64,000 nucleotides of DNA from IMG/VR virus record IMGVR_UViG_3300028392_000030, positions 62,001 through 126,000 of that record; one strand, given 5' to 3'. The notes beneath the pieces are model-generated. The model worked only from the letters and a program-made list of their open reading frames with translations, was not told the DNA's origin and made no database searches. Of this stretch, positions 41,831 through 49,560 are shown piece by piece. This stretch comes from a virus. Position 1 is the stretch's first letter. The number at the start of each line of letters is the position of its first letter. The translations under genes and the position numbers were made by a program.

Positions 41831-43239
41831 TGCTGGCTCCAATAGCGACATTCTGCCCACCAAGCTGTCATCTCAGGAAATGTCTTTAAAAAATCAGTTC
41901 CGTGTCTACGATCCGCTTCAGCAAAGAAGCGATAAAAGTCTGCTTTGTTACGATTGATATGTGCAGGATCCAACCGTTGCCCGTCGCGCATCCATGCAAT
42001 GTCTCTATCCAGTCTGGCAATTTCATAATCCTTAAAACCTTGAAATCTTGTCTCTTCTGTTTCAATGTTCTTCATCATGAATGCCCAGACCAGTTCGAGT
42101 TGGTCTACATAACTTTCTGGCAATAGTTGTAGGCTTTGCCATGTGGGTTGACGCAATACCGGAGTATCAAACCATATGCGTTGATATGTCGTGCTGTAGA
42201 TTTTTCTAAGTCCCAAGATACCACTGAACAGTTTGCCTAGCCCTGTTACACTGAGATTATTCATGGTAACAATAAAGGTAATTGAATTACGTCCAGGAAT
42301 ATCTGTTAGAAATTGATTAACACGATCCCACAGTAAACCAAAATCTAACCCATGTCTGATGTATTCAGCCTGTTCCATCCACGAATCTAAACTAACAAAT
42401 TGCATGAAGTGTTCAATCTTTTCGCCTTCACATAATTCTTTAACATAGCCCTTATACTTCTGCCAACTTTTTTCATCTACACTGAAGTTTGACGTTACAT
42501 TTAGATGTAAGTCGGGTTTGGGATTGGCCAACACATAGTCAAATACACGATAGGTGTTCTTGTCTAACAAGGGCTCACCGCCGGTCATGCGGAAGTGTTG
42601 TAGTTCTAGATACAGGGTTGGCCACCACTCCCAGAAAGCATCTACATAAGGGTTGTCTTCACGAACTGGTATAGGCCTATTACGGCCAACAAAATGACTA
42701 GGATCGTTATGAGGAGATGAGGTAGGGTAAGCTCCAAATCTCTCGGTTTCCGCTTGCCAACTGCTACTAAATTGCGGACTACAGTAGGAACACACAAGAT
42801 TACAAGCGTGATTAAAATTAACTTCAACATAGCTAGGAATAACATCTTCATCTCCATTTGAATTTACTACAACATCAAAGTCTTTGGCGGCCCAAGGTTC
42901 GCCCGAACGATAGTGACGGTCGCTTAACTTATTATTGTCTTCCATGGTCCAGCAATAGCTACACTCGCTAGGACGTTCTTGCTTTAACATAATCTTACGT
43001 TGTTCTTTCTTGTAAGGAGTATTATGTAATGCTGACGGATTGTCCGTTAATAGTTCTGCTGGTATTGCATGTAAGGGCGGATGGTAACAACTGTTGTTCA
43101 GTCCTGTAGGCAAGTGTAGACTAACTTGTTTCCACTTGGCCAAGCAAAGTGCAGTACCAAGATTTGCCTTCATGAACTCTGCATCGCCTAGGAACTTTGA
43201 TTTAAAGTCGATTGCAACTTCATCGCCTTTGTTATTCAT
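41827..43239 (-). CDS. Radical SAM protein (subgroup B, SCYHPP type)
   Basis: Starting at ATG 43239, which overlaps the upstream stop by 8 nt, the product has 470 residues; a longer frame to 43341 would run inside the previous gene. It contains CNLVCSYC (C146, C150, C153), RMTGGEPLLDKNTY, and the subgroup B blocks LCLAKWKQVSLHLPTG, NSCYHPPLHAIP and CSYCWTMED. It is paired with the UDP-xylose synthase gene by an ATGA overlap. Confidence 0.9.
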   Translation of the reverse strand: MNNKGDEVAIDFKSKFLGDAEFMKANLGTALCLAKWKQVSLHLPTGLNNSCYHPPLHAIPAELLTDNPSALHNTPYKKEQRKIMLKQERPSECSYCWTMEDNNKLSDRHYRSGEPWAAKDFDVVVNSNGDEDVIPSYVEVNFNHACNLVCSYCSPQFSSSWQAETERFGAYPTSSPHNDPSHFVGRNRPIPVREDNPYVDAFWEWWPTLYLELQHFRMTGGEPLLDKNTYRVFDYVLANPKPDLHLNVTSNFSVDEKSWQKYKGYVKELCEGEKIEHFMQFVSLDSWMEQAEYIRHGLDFGLLWDRVNQFLTDIPGRNSITFIVTMNNLSVTGLGKLFSGILGLRKIYSTTYQRIWFDTPVLRQPTWQSLQLLPESYVDQLELVWAFMMKNIETEETRFQGFKDYEIARLDRDIAWMRDGQRLDPAHINRNKADFYRFFAEADRRHGTDFLKTFPEMTAWWAECRYWSQQ

Positions 43240-44332
43240 ATTCGTGATTTCGTAAAATGTTGTCAATGGCAAAAGATTTAAACGGCAATAATTTAAATAA
43301 TTTTTCGCCTCGTAAATTATCCAACAGCAATATGTGTGCAATGGTCTGTTGAAACAAAACTTGATTAATATTGTTGCTAATCAAATTTCTGATGTGCAAT
43401 ATTGTATTATTGTCAATGTTATGATTGTGTTCAAGTTGATCAACTTTATCCAAGGCCAATGATTTCAATGATTCAGGTATTACATCCAACGCCAGATAAT
43501 CTGGCCCTGTCAGTATAATCAAATTGATAGAGATATTATTTAATTTGGCATAATCGTACAAGTCGTTGATAAACCAAATATTTAAAATACTTAATACCGG
43601 ACTGAGAGTAACGTTAATATTTGAGTCGTGTGTGATTGTCAATAACTTTTGTAAATTTGAGTTTATTTTCTCCCAATTGGTTCCAGATCGAATATATTCC
43701 AATGGCTCGCCAACAGCATCTATACTGCACTGTATATTAACTTGTTTAAATTTTTTCCAGAGATCAATGATATTTTTATCTTTATATTTTATTGTAGTTA
43801 GATTGGTGTTATACATTAGTTCTATCTTGCTGGCTTGTCCGCTGTCAACCAGTTCGTCGAGCAATGCCCAGTGTTCGCTATTGATCAATGGTTCGCCGCC
43901 GGTAAAATACATCCATTGCAAGGAGCCAGTGAATAGTATGTCTTTGTAATTGGCCAGATCTTGATTTTCTATAATAGGAAATCTACCAAGCTCTTCAGCC
44001 CATTGGCTGCTAAAATGTGGCCCGCAATACCTACATTTTAAATTGCAAAGATTGGTATTCCTAATGTCAACAAATTGTAAGCCCGGAGCTGCTGTTACTT
44101 TTTTATTAAATCCATTTCTATAGCTGGATAATCCATGGTATTCTGCCACTGCACATTTATTACACGGGTGGTCTGGTGGGCAGTCTTGAGTTTTTAAATC
44201 TACGAATCTGTTTGGATTTGATAATTCAGATATGGGCTTGGAGTAACTGCTGTCAATTTGACAACAAGGACCAATTTTCCCATTGGGGAAAACGGTTACT
44301 CCGTGATCAATTGCCGCACAAGTCCAGGTCAC
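43232..44332 (-). CDS. Radical SAM protein (subgroup A, short)
   Basis: The 366-residue protein uses a GTG start in a GTGA overlap with the preceding stop. It has CNLKCRYC (C96, C100, C103), YFTGGEPLINSEHW and N-terminal cysteine sites TCAAID, GPCCQID and PCNKC. It is the first and shortest radical SAM protein of the operon. Fewer residues precede the core than in its paralogues. Confidence 0.9.
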   Translation of the reverse strand: MTWTCAAIDHGVTVFPNGKIGPCCQIDSSYSKPISELSNPNRFVDLKTQDCPPDHPCNKCAVAEYHGLSSYRNGFNKKVTAAPGLQFVDIRNTNLCNLKCRYCGPHFSSQWAEELGRFPIIENQDLANYKDILFTGSLQWMYFTGGEPLINSEHWALLDELVDSGQASKIELMYNTNLTTIKYKDKNIIDLWKKFKQVNIQCSIDAVGEPLEYIRSGTNWEKINSNLQKLLTITHDSNINVTLSPVLSILNIWFINDLYDYAKLNNISINLIILTGPDYLALDVIPESLKSLALDKVDQLEHNHNIDNNTILHIRNLISNNINQVLFQQTIAHILLLDNLRGEKLFKLLPFKSFAIDNILRNHEYE

Positions 44333-45009
44333 GACACAAACTCACTTGCCAAGTCGACAATAGGAGCATTCGGACCAACGTCGTTGAACATGTTCCAGGC
44401 AAACTCAAAGTTGGCATTTTTAATATAAAAGTTTTGCATGTGTTTTTGATAATGAATTGTATACACTTCTTTAGCTTCTTGTAAAAATTTTATTTTTAGA
44501 TAATCTTCGATTAATTTAAAATTGTCAATTACAGACTTAAAATCTAAACACAATACATTACAGTGCTGATTATTTCTACCAGACTCAGTATAATAGTTTA
44601 GGTTATAATCAATCCAATCCCATGCCGATAAAATACTAGCAATTGAAATTTCTGTTGTGTTTGTATTATTTACTAACCATTGTCTTTGTATTCCATAATA
44701 TTCATCGGCAGGATTACAATCTAACATGATACATTGACTATCAGGAAATTTATATGAGATTAATTCCGAGTTTAAACAATGCAATTGTATAATGTCGCTT
44801 GGCGTTATTTCTTTTGTGAACTTAATGGGATTATTTTTAGTTATTGTGCAATCGATACTCTCCAGTGGCCAATTGACCACATGAAACGTATTGTTTTTTG
44901 GCAATTTGACACGACCGGTCCTCGACGACTCAATCGCTGACGCTAAAGCGTTTCCGAATGTTCCTCCGAGATAAGATAATACAATACTTCCAGGAAAACT
45001 GTAAAACAT
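44329..45009 (-). CDS. Putative P-loop (sulfotransferase-like) protein
   Basis: I start at ATG 45009, which overlaps the upstream stop (TAATG) and has AAGG in front; a TTG at 45015 is an alternative. The 226-residue protein begins with a strand and Gly-rich loop SYLGGTFGNALASAIESS, like the loop in the 5630-6313 protein. The rest is low in known motifs. A nucleotide-dependent transferase is possible; the evidence is weak. Confidence 0.5.
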   Translation of the reverse strand: MFYSFPGSIVLSYLGGTFGNALASAIESSRTGRVKLPKNNTFHVVNWPLESIDCTITKNNPIKFTKEITPSDIIQLHCLNSELISYKFPDSQCIMLDCNPADEYYGIQRQWLVNNTNTTEISIASILSAWDWIDYNLNYYTESGRNNQHCNVLCLDFKSVIDNFKLIEDYLKIKFLQEAKEVYTIHYQKHMQNFYIKNANFEFAWNMFNDVGPNAPIVDLASEFVS

Positions 45010-45941
45010 TACCAACCTTCTTGCTGTCTGATTACATCCATTTCGCGGGTCATGACTCCGCGATTGTGCCAGTTACTACGATAGTGTTGTTTGAAAAATG
45101 CACTTTCGTTTTCTTGCATCATATTAACGGGCAGGTCTAATTGTGCGATCAGGTCTTCTGCAACACGGCCGGCTAACAGCTCTGGATCTGAATCTTTTAC
45201 TGTGTTCCAGAGTTGTTCTAGTTCAGCAAAGTCTTGCACCACACGATGATCCCATGTGGGAGTAATCATGGTCATGTAGGTGCCCATACGGCTGCCGGCT
45301 ATGGCCCAGATACCGTGTTCAACATCGCGGCCAACGTTATGCCATATGGTCAAGTGATCAAGGTTGCGTTGATGCACACGGTCACGGAATTCACTCACAG
45401 TGGGTCTAGTGCCACGATTCAAACACATCTTGACTCCTTCTCGGAATCCGGCACGCCAGGCATGGAATGCTGACCCATTGGGGTATGTGGTTGAATAGCA
45501 GTCATACATGGGCCAATATAAGGGATCAAAACAAAACTCCACTTCGGTTTCTGCTGAGCCGTTGGTGGCTTCGTGCGTTTTCATATTGTTTACAAATGCA
45601 CGAGTCCAGCTACTAAGTCCTCCGTTGCCATACATCAAGCCATTGACATGATTACGTGCTCGCCAGCGGAATACGGCATTTTCCCATTCACTGTCAGGAA
45701 ACTGCATTGTGAGGTTAAAGAATTTTGCATCTGGCATATTGTCGCCGTCGATTAGGATAAAGCGTTCAGTGTCACTGGCAGCAGCTGCGGCCTTGTGTGC
45801 GGCGTCCGACCCTTTAACTCCGTCTACTCGTTTGGCCCAAGGAATCATATTGCGTATCTTTACCCAAAATTCTTCCTTTTGCGGTTCGTCATATGTCAAG
45901 TAAATGCAGTCTAAATCTGCTATATCAATTTGTTTGGTCAT
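45009..45941 (-). CDS. GT-A glycosyltransferase-like protein with DGD motif
   Basis: The 310-residue protein has ERFILIDGDNMPDAKFFNL, a metal-binding DxD-like motif after a beta strand, typical of GT-A enzymes. It also has YGNGGLSSWTRAF and FHAWRAGFREGVKM, the latter shared with the 600-aa protein at 24516-26318. It probably transfers a sugar from a nucleotide donor. It overlaps the upstream gene by 17 nt. Confidence 0.72.
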   Translation of the reverse strand: MTKQIDIADLDCIYLTYDEPQKEEFWVKIRNMIPWAKRVDGVKGSDAAHKAAAAASDTERFILIDGDNMPDAKFFNLTMQFPDSEWENAVFRWRARNHVNGLMYGNGGLSSWTRAFVNNMKTHEATNGSAETEVEFCFDPLYWPMYDCYSTTYPNGSAFHAWRAGFREGVKMCLNRGTRPTVSEFRDRVHQRNLDHLTIWHNVGRDVEHGIWAIAGSRMGTYMTMITPTWDHRVVQDFAELEQLWNTVKDSDPELLAGRVAEDLIAQLDLPVNMMQENESAFFKQHYRSNWHNRGVMTREMDVIRQQEGW

Positions 45942-46296
45942 GTGGTGGGTCCTGATGTTTTAAACTCCATTTGGTGTGCGGCTGATCCGTGTCCACTACT
46001 ACACAAACATTCCTAGGATCGCAGGCCTGTCCGTATCCCACAGGCACTATTTTTTTGGCAAAATTGGTTTGATATACTACCAATTTTCCATTCAATACTC
46101 TGATGTGTTTAGGACTGTTAAGGTATGTTTCTTGATCAACAACTATGTAATTACCAGGCAACTGCTCCATACTGAAAAATAACGGAAATCCGTTTTCATC
46201 ATAGTATAATCGATACTCCGGAGCACCGTGAACAGCAGACACTTGGCTTTGCCATATACTGAAAAATTCCTCTTCAGTCATTGGGGTTGTCATCAT
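45925..46296 (-). CDS. Hypothetical protein, 123 aa
   Basis: The product is beta-rich (YRLYYDENGFPLFFSMEQLP, YIVVDQETYL, HIRVLNGKLVVYQ), like small conserved phage proteins. AAAAGG lies before the two possible ATG codons (46296 and 46293). No function recognised. Confidence 0.62.
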   Translation of the reverse strand: MMTTPMTEEEFFSIWQSQVSAVHGAPEYRLYYDENGFPLFFSMEQLPGNYIVVDQETYLNSPKHIRVLNGKLVVYQTNFAKKIVPVGYGQACDPRNVCVVVDTDQPHTKWSLKHQDPPHDQTN

Positions 46297-46549
46297 CGAC
46301 CTTTTGATTGTTACGTTTTTCTTGAATAGTTAACTTATCTTTATGTGTCTTACGAGGGTTTCCACATAGGTAACATTCAGGATTACCACAATCCATTGCG
46401 TGATGTTTGGCCAGACGGTGTGGTTCTGCTACTATAGGATCGTTTTTTGTGAGTCCGTGTGCCTTGGCTATTTTAATTTGTTTTTTTATAGCGTTTTCAT
46501 CTTTTAATAACCGTTTGCTATGTTTGATTTTATCTTCGTCTCGGCTCAT
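46274..46549 (-). CDS. Small CGNPxCxLCGNPR zinc-knuckle-like protein, 91 aa
   Basis: ATG 46549 has GGAGG five bases upstream and is preferred over 46561. The basic helical N-terminal half is followed by HHAMDCGNPECYLCGNPRKT and LTIQEKR, a conserved block I recognise from many small phage and bacterial proteins of unknown function. The cysteines may bind a metal. Confidence 0.68.
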   Translation of the reverse strand: MSRDEDKIKHSKRLLKDENAIKKQIKIAKAHGLTKNDPIVAEPHRLAKHHAMDCGNPECYLCGNPRKTHKDKLTIQEKRNNQKVDDDNPND

Positions 46550-47319
46550 GCTATCCTCCAATCCTTAATGTAATAATGGACAAATCCTGATTGTGCTACA
46601 GTATGTATCCTAAGCCCTGGATCAGTTGCTTCCCAAACTAGTTCTTGAGTCCAATCTTCTGTTAGAGTAGGTATAATATATCTTTTCATATGAGTAATCA
46701 TGGGGCCCATTCCTTTGGGTAGCGTAACGTTTTCTACGCCAATGATCGTTGCAGCCATGGCATAGACCACATCTGTTGTTGCCTGCTCGTCTGGAAATTT
46801 TAGTAAGGTTTTAAACAGATTCCAATTTTCAAATATGTTTCTTACTAAATCAAAAAACTCTTTGGCACGGGCACTGAGTCTCCAATATGTAACAGCGTTA
46901 TACACATCTGGTAAAGCATTGACATCAAATAGTTTACGATAGGTTCTATTATCACTGGGCTGATTGGTTAAATCTTTACATCCTTGACTAATCACAACAT
47001 CACGTTTTTCAAACAAGGTCCACCAATGGTCTATAGGCGTGGCCACCAACATATCAGCTTCTAATTTAATAGTTTGCCTATATGGACTAGCGGCAAAACA
47101 TTGCCAGTCGTTGGCAAAGCCACCTAGGTCACCATGTGGCAAAGGAACTACATGATCAAACACTGGATCGTCGCATCGCTTGACTGTAATCACAGCAATA
47201 TTGGCATCAGGATGCCACTGGCGAATTGACCCGGCAAGTTGTCGAGCACAAGCCAAATAGTCCACTGATTCTGTATCAATGGCCGGTATCAGATAACCGC
47301 GTTCAGCAAGGATTGGCAA
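46546..47319 (-). CDS. GT-A glycosyltransferase-like protein (EAD motif)
   Basis: The gene uses a TTG start (47319) with AGGAG six bases upstream and overlaps the previous gene by 17 nt. The 257-residue protein has QTIKLEADMLVATPIDHWW, in which EAD takes the place of DxD, and SGFVHYYIKDW at the end, as in GT8-like transferases with a C-terminal His. It resembles the neighbouring protein at 47303. Confidence 0.7.
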   Translation of the reverse strand: MPILAERGYLIPAIDTESVDYLACARQLAGSIRQWHPDANIAVITVKRCDDPVFDHVVPLPHGDLGGFANDWQCFAASPYRQTIKLEADMLVATPIDHWWTLFEKRDVVISQGCKDLTNQPSDNRTYRKLFDVNALPDVYNAVTYWRLSARAKEFFDLVRNIFENWNLFKTLLKFPDEQATTDVVYAMAATIIGVENVTLPKGMGPMITHMKRYIIPTLTEDWTQELVWEATDPGLRIHTVAQSGFVHYYIKDWRIA

Positions 47320-48112
47320 CTATTGCTCCTAATGCTTGTTTGCCCATGGCATGAAAGTCTTGCTGTTTTAACACAATCCATCTAGGTTTATCGTCGCCAG
47401 TGATATATTGTATTTTATATGTGTCTGGTCCAAGCTGAGTCAACGTAGCGTTGGCCGTAATACTGGCCAAATTCCATGGAATAGATGGTGTGCTTAATGT
47501 ATGACCGTCAACAATATTCATAGCAATACTTAATGCAAAATCATTACGGAATGTATTTTCACTCACACTGTATAATTGTCTGTAATGTGTCCAATTATCT
47601 CTAATCATTTGCATGGTATCAAATATCATTTGGGCTTTTTTACTTCGACGAAAACACATGACTGTGGCCCAACTCATTGGCATCTTGTATGTGCCAAACC
47701 AATTGTTATCGTGAAACGCAGTAAACCCAGTGACATCATATGCTATACGATGTGCAATAAAATCTTGATTAATATCAAATAATCTTTTTAACTGATCGGA
47801 TGCAACAACAAAGTCAGCGTCTAGCACCAATGTATGATCCCATGGGCTTAGGTCATGCACACTGGATCTATTTGTATTATGCCAAGTGGCACTGACTTTA
47901 TAATCGTAAAAATATCTATGTTGCTGTGTCAGTTGAGGTTCGGTTAAAACAACCTGGTCAAAATCAGCGGTGCGGGCAGTATCTGTTACGTCGGTAATTA
48001 CGCAAACTGGCAAATCTAAATGCCTGCGAATATTACTAGCTGACCAAGCGGCCATGGCCAGATAATCAATCCGCTCATTATTAAACGCAAATATTGTTAC
48101 ACCACGAGTCAT
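47303..48112 (-). CDS. GT-A glycosyltransferase-like protein (DAD motif)
   Basis: The 269-residue protein begins GVTIFAFNNERIDYLAMAAW and has DHTLVLDADFVVASDQLKRL, a DxD motif in GT-A context, and WATVMCFRRSKKAQMIFD, which fits the acceptor side of such folds. It forms an adjacent pair with the EAD-motif enzyme. The ATG overlaps the upstream stop. Confidence 0.73.
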   Translation of the reverse strand: MTRGVTIFAFNNERIDYLAMAAWSASNIRRHLDLPVCVITDVTDTARTADFDQVVLTEPQLTQQHRYFYDYKVSATWHNTNRSSVHDLSPWDHTLVLDADFVVASDQLKRLFDINQDFIAHRIAYDVTGFTAFHDNNWFGTYKMPMSWATVMCFRRSKKAQMIFDTMQMIRDNWTHYRQLYSVSENTFRNDFALSIAMNIVDGHTLSTPSIPWNLASITANATLTQLGPDTYKIQYITGDDKPRWIVLKQQDFHAMGKQALGAIVANPC

Positions 48113-48414
48113 CTTTTTTGATTCAACTCTTCATATTCTACTAACCAAGCATTCATCTGTTCTTGCCAGCGTTGTTGACTTAATGTCATTAGTTCTCTAG
48201 TATCAACTTTAACAGGGGTTTCATATAAGTCTAGCAATACTGCTTCTATGCCAGGGCAGGTCAATAATGTATTTTGTAATTCTGGTCCTGCTCGCCACAT
48301 GCCACCAGCATAAGTAAAAGTTAATTTGGCTTGATATTTTTCTTTGAGGGTAATGCGAGCTTGGTGATGGTCAAAGCGAGCACGGCTGTGGGAAATAAGT
48401 TCATCGGTATTCAT
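48109..48414 (-). CDS. Conserved phage protein, first gene of the minus operon, 101 aa
   Basis: The product (MNTDELISHSRARFDHHQAR...) is a helical protein with LTFTYAGGMWRAGPELQNTL and RWQEQMNAWLVEYEEL, of a type I associate with T4-like aquatic phages; function unknown. It is the first gene behind the operon promoter, and the ATG coincides with the expected transcription start. Confidence 0.65.
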   Translation of the reverse strand: MNTDELISHSRARFDHHQARITLKEKYQAKLTFTYAGGMWRAGPELQNTLLTCPGIEAVLLDLYETPVKVDTRELMTLSQQRWQEQMNAWLVEYEELNQKR

Positions 48415-48420
48415 AGATTT

Positions 48421-48449
48421 ATTATACTACAAAAAGCAGATAAGGTAAA
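48421..48449 (-). promoter_or_regulatory. Sigma70-type promoter of the 18.7-kb minus operon, predicted leaderless
   Basis: On the minus strand TTTACC (48449-48444), 17-bp spacer, TATAAT (48426-48421). Six bases separate the -10 box from the ATG at 48414. The -35 hexamer sits against the stem of the terminator of the upstream structural gene. Confidence 0.78.
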
Positions 48450-48470
48450 GGGGCCAACGCCCCTTTTGGT
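48447..48470 (-). terminator. Terminator after tail-protein gene
   Basis: An inverted repeat AAGGGGC-CAAC-GCCCCTTT gives a GC-rich 7-9 bp stem with a 4-nt loop, flanked by T-runs on both strands. It follows the stop of the minus-strand structural gene (48489) by about 20 nt. It separates virion genes from the biosynthetic operon. Confidence 0.75.
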
Positions 48471-48488
48471 AAGACTGAATGTTGTTAA

Positions 48489-49466
48489 TTAATATCCAGG
48501 TGAGCTTACGCTACTAGCAACGGTAGGTGTGCCCCAAGTATTGGTTAGATAAGTTGATTCTGGTGGGAAGTACGTGACTACTGTAGTTGGTGCTGTTCCA
48601 AATGTAATGCCCGTTGTAGCAGTTCCTCCACTGATGTAGCGACTTGATCCAGACGTGGCACGAGCCGCAGAGAACCAAGTGGTGACCAAGGTCAACACAG
48701 TGCTTGATGTTTTTGTTGCTGTGACCTGGACATAGTCACCGGTATAGGTATATCCAGTATCAAATTGTTGATAAATGGTTGTTGGGCTACCGGTTAATTG
48801 ATTCCAACCTGTGCCTGTTGCTACTGTGGTTGGTGTGCCTGACCCGCCGACTACCTTAGTGCCTAAATATGTAACGTTGGCAATAACTTTACTACTAGCA
48901 TCAGATGTAAAATACACCGTGCCACATACAGTGTTAATAAAGTTGTTCCAGTCTGGGTCTGCGTCTGATCCGGTGCTGGTTTTGCTAAATTGGATTTTCA
49001 TGTAACCACCACCACCCCAGAAGTTTGTGGCTGCAGTGGCATTAGGGAAAGTCACAGTGTCAGTGAATGTAATTGTCCAGGCAGTATTGGTATGTCCAGT
49101 TGCGCCAGTTTGGCTAGCTGTTCCAGTCCAACCTGTGTATTGTGAACCGCTAGCATAAGCATAATAACGATTGGTATAGCACGAAGTAATATCTGTGTTA
49201 AGATTACTTAAAATAGCGATGGTATTACCAGCACTGGGACTGGTACGGCTGGTAAGAGCAGTGGCTTGATGATTACCCAAGCTGGTCAAGGTATTATTCA
49301 GTGAGGCCCACTGTGTGGCAGTAACTGTGCCGCCTGTAGACACAGTTGACAATGCAGTTTGTCCGTATGTGCTACTCCAAGTGGCATTGATATTAGCGCC
49401 TACTGTTGTGCTAACAAACCCGTTGTAGTCTGTTGCCTGTATTAATCCACCTACTGAATAAGTCAT
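48489..49466 (-). CDS. Phage virion/tail-fibre-like protein, 325 aa
   Basis: The protein starts MTYSVGGLIQATDYNGFVST and is dominated by Ser, Thr, Gly and Ala, with TATQWASLNNTLTSLGNHQA and a beta-rich C-terminus, as in phage fibre or decoration proteins from aquatic metagenomes. No enzymatic motif. A terminator follows. Exact virion role unknown. Confidence 0.7.
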   Translation of the reverse strand: MTYSVGGLIQATDYNGFVSTTVGANINATWSSTYGQTALSTVSTGGTVTATQWASLNNTLTSLGNHQATALTSRTSPSAGNTIAILSNLNTDITSCYTNRYYAYASGSQYTGWTGTASQTGATGHTNTAWTITFTDTVTFPNATAATNFWGGGGYMKIQFSKTSTGSDADPDWNNFINTVCGTVYFTSDASSKVIANVTYLGTKVVGGSGTPTTVATGTGWNQLTGSPTTIYQQFDTGYTYTGDYVQVTATKTSSTVLTLVTTWFSAARATSGSSRYISGGTATTGITFGTAPTTVVTYFPPESTYLTNTWGTPTVASSVSSPGY

Positions 49467-49552
49467 TTTATTTTGTTTCCCTTTGTATTAGTTGATCAAT
49501 TTCAACGCAATTATTGTCAATAATCGCTGGGTGATTTTAATCCTGTCGTGCA

Positions 49553-49560
49553 TATTTATT
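49553..49560 (-). promoter_or_regulatory. Possible late promoter (AATAAATA)
   Basis: The minus strand reads AATAAATA at 49560-49553, one mismatch from the T4 late consensus TATAAATA. It lies 85 bp before the ATG at 49466. A 15-bp inverted repeat (ATTATTG-t-CAATAAT, 49510-49524) is in the leader. Confidence 0.4.

Noticed and set aside
43240-43341. Extended N-terminus for the 41827-43239 radical SAM gene
   Set aside because: The extra 34 codons lie within the upstream radical SAM gene and have no similarity to the paralogue; ATG 43239 gives a normal overlap.
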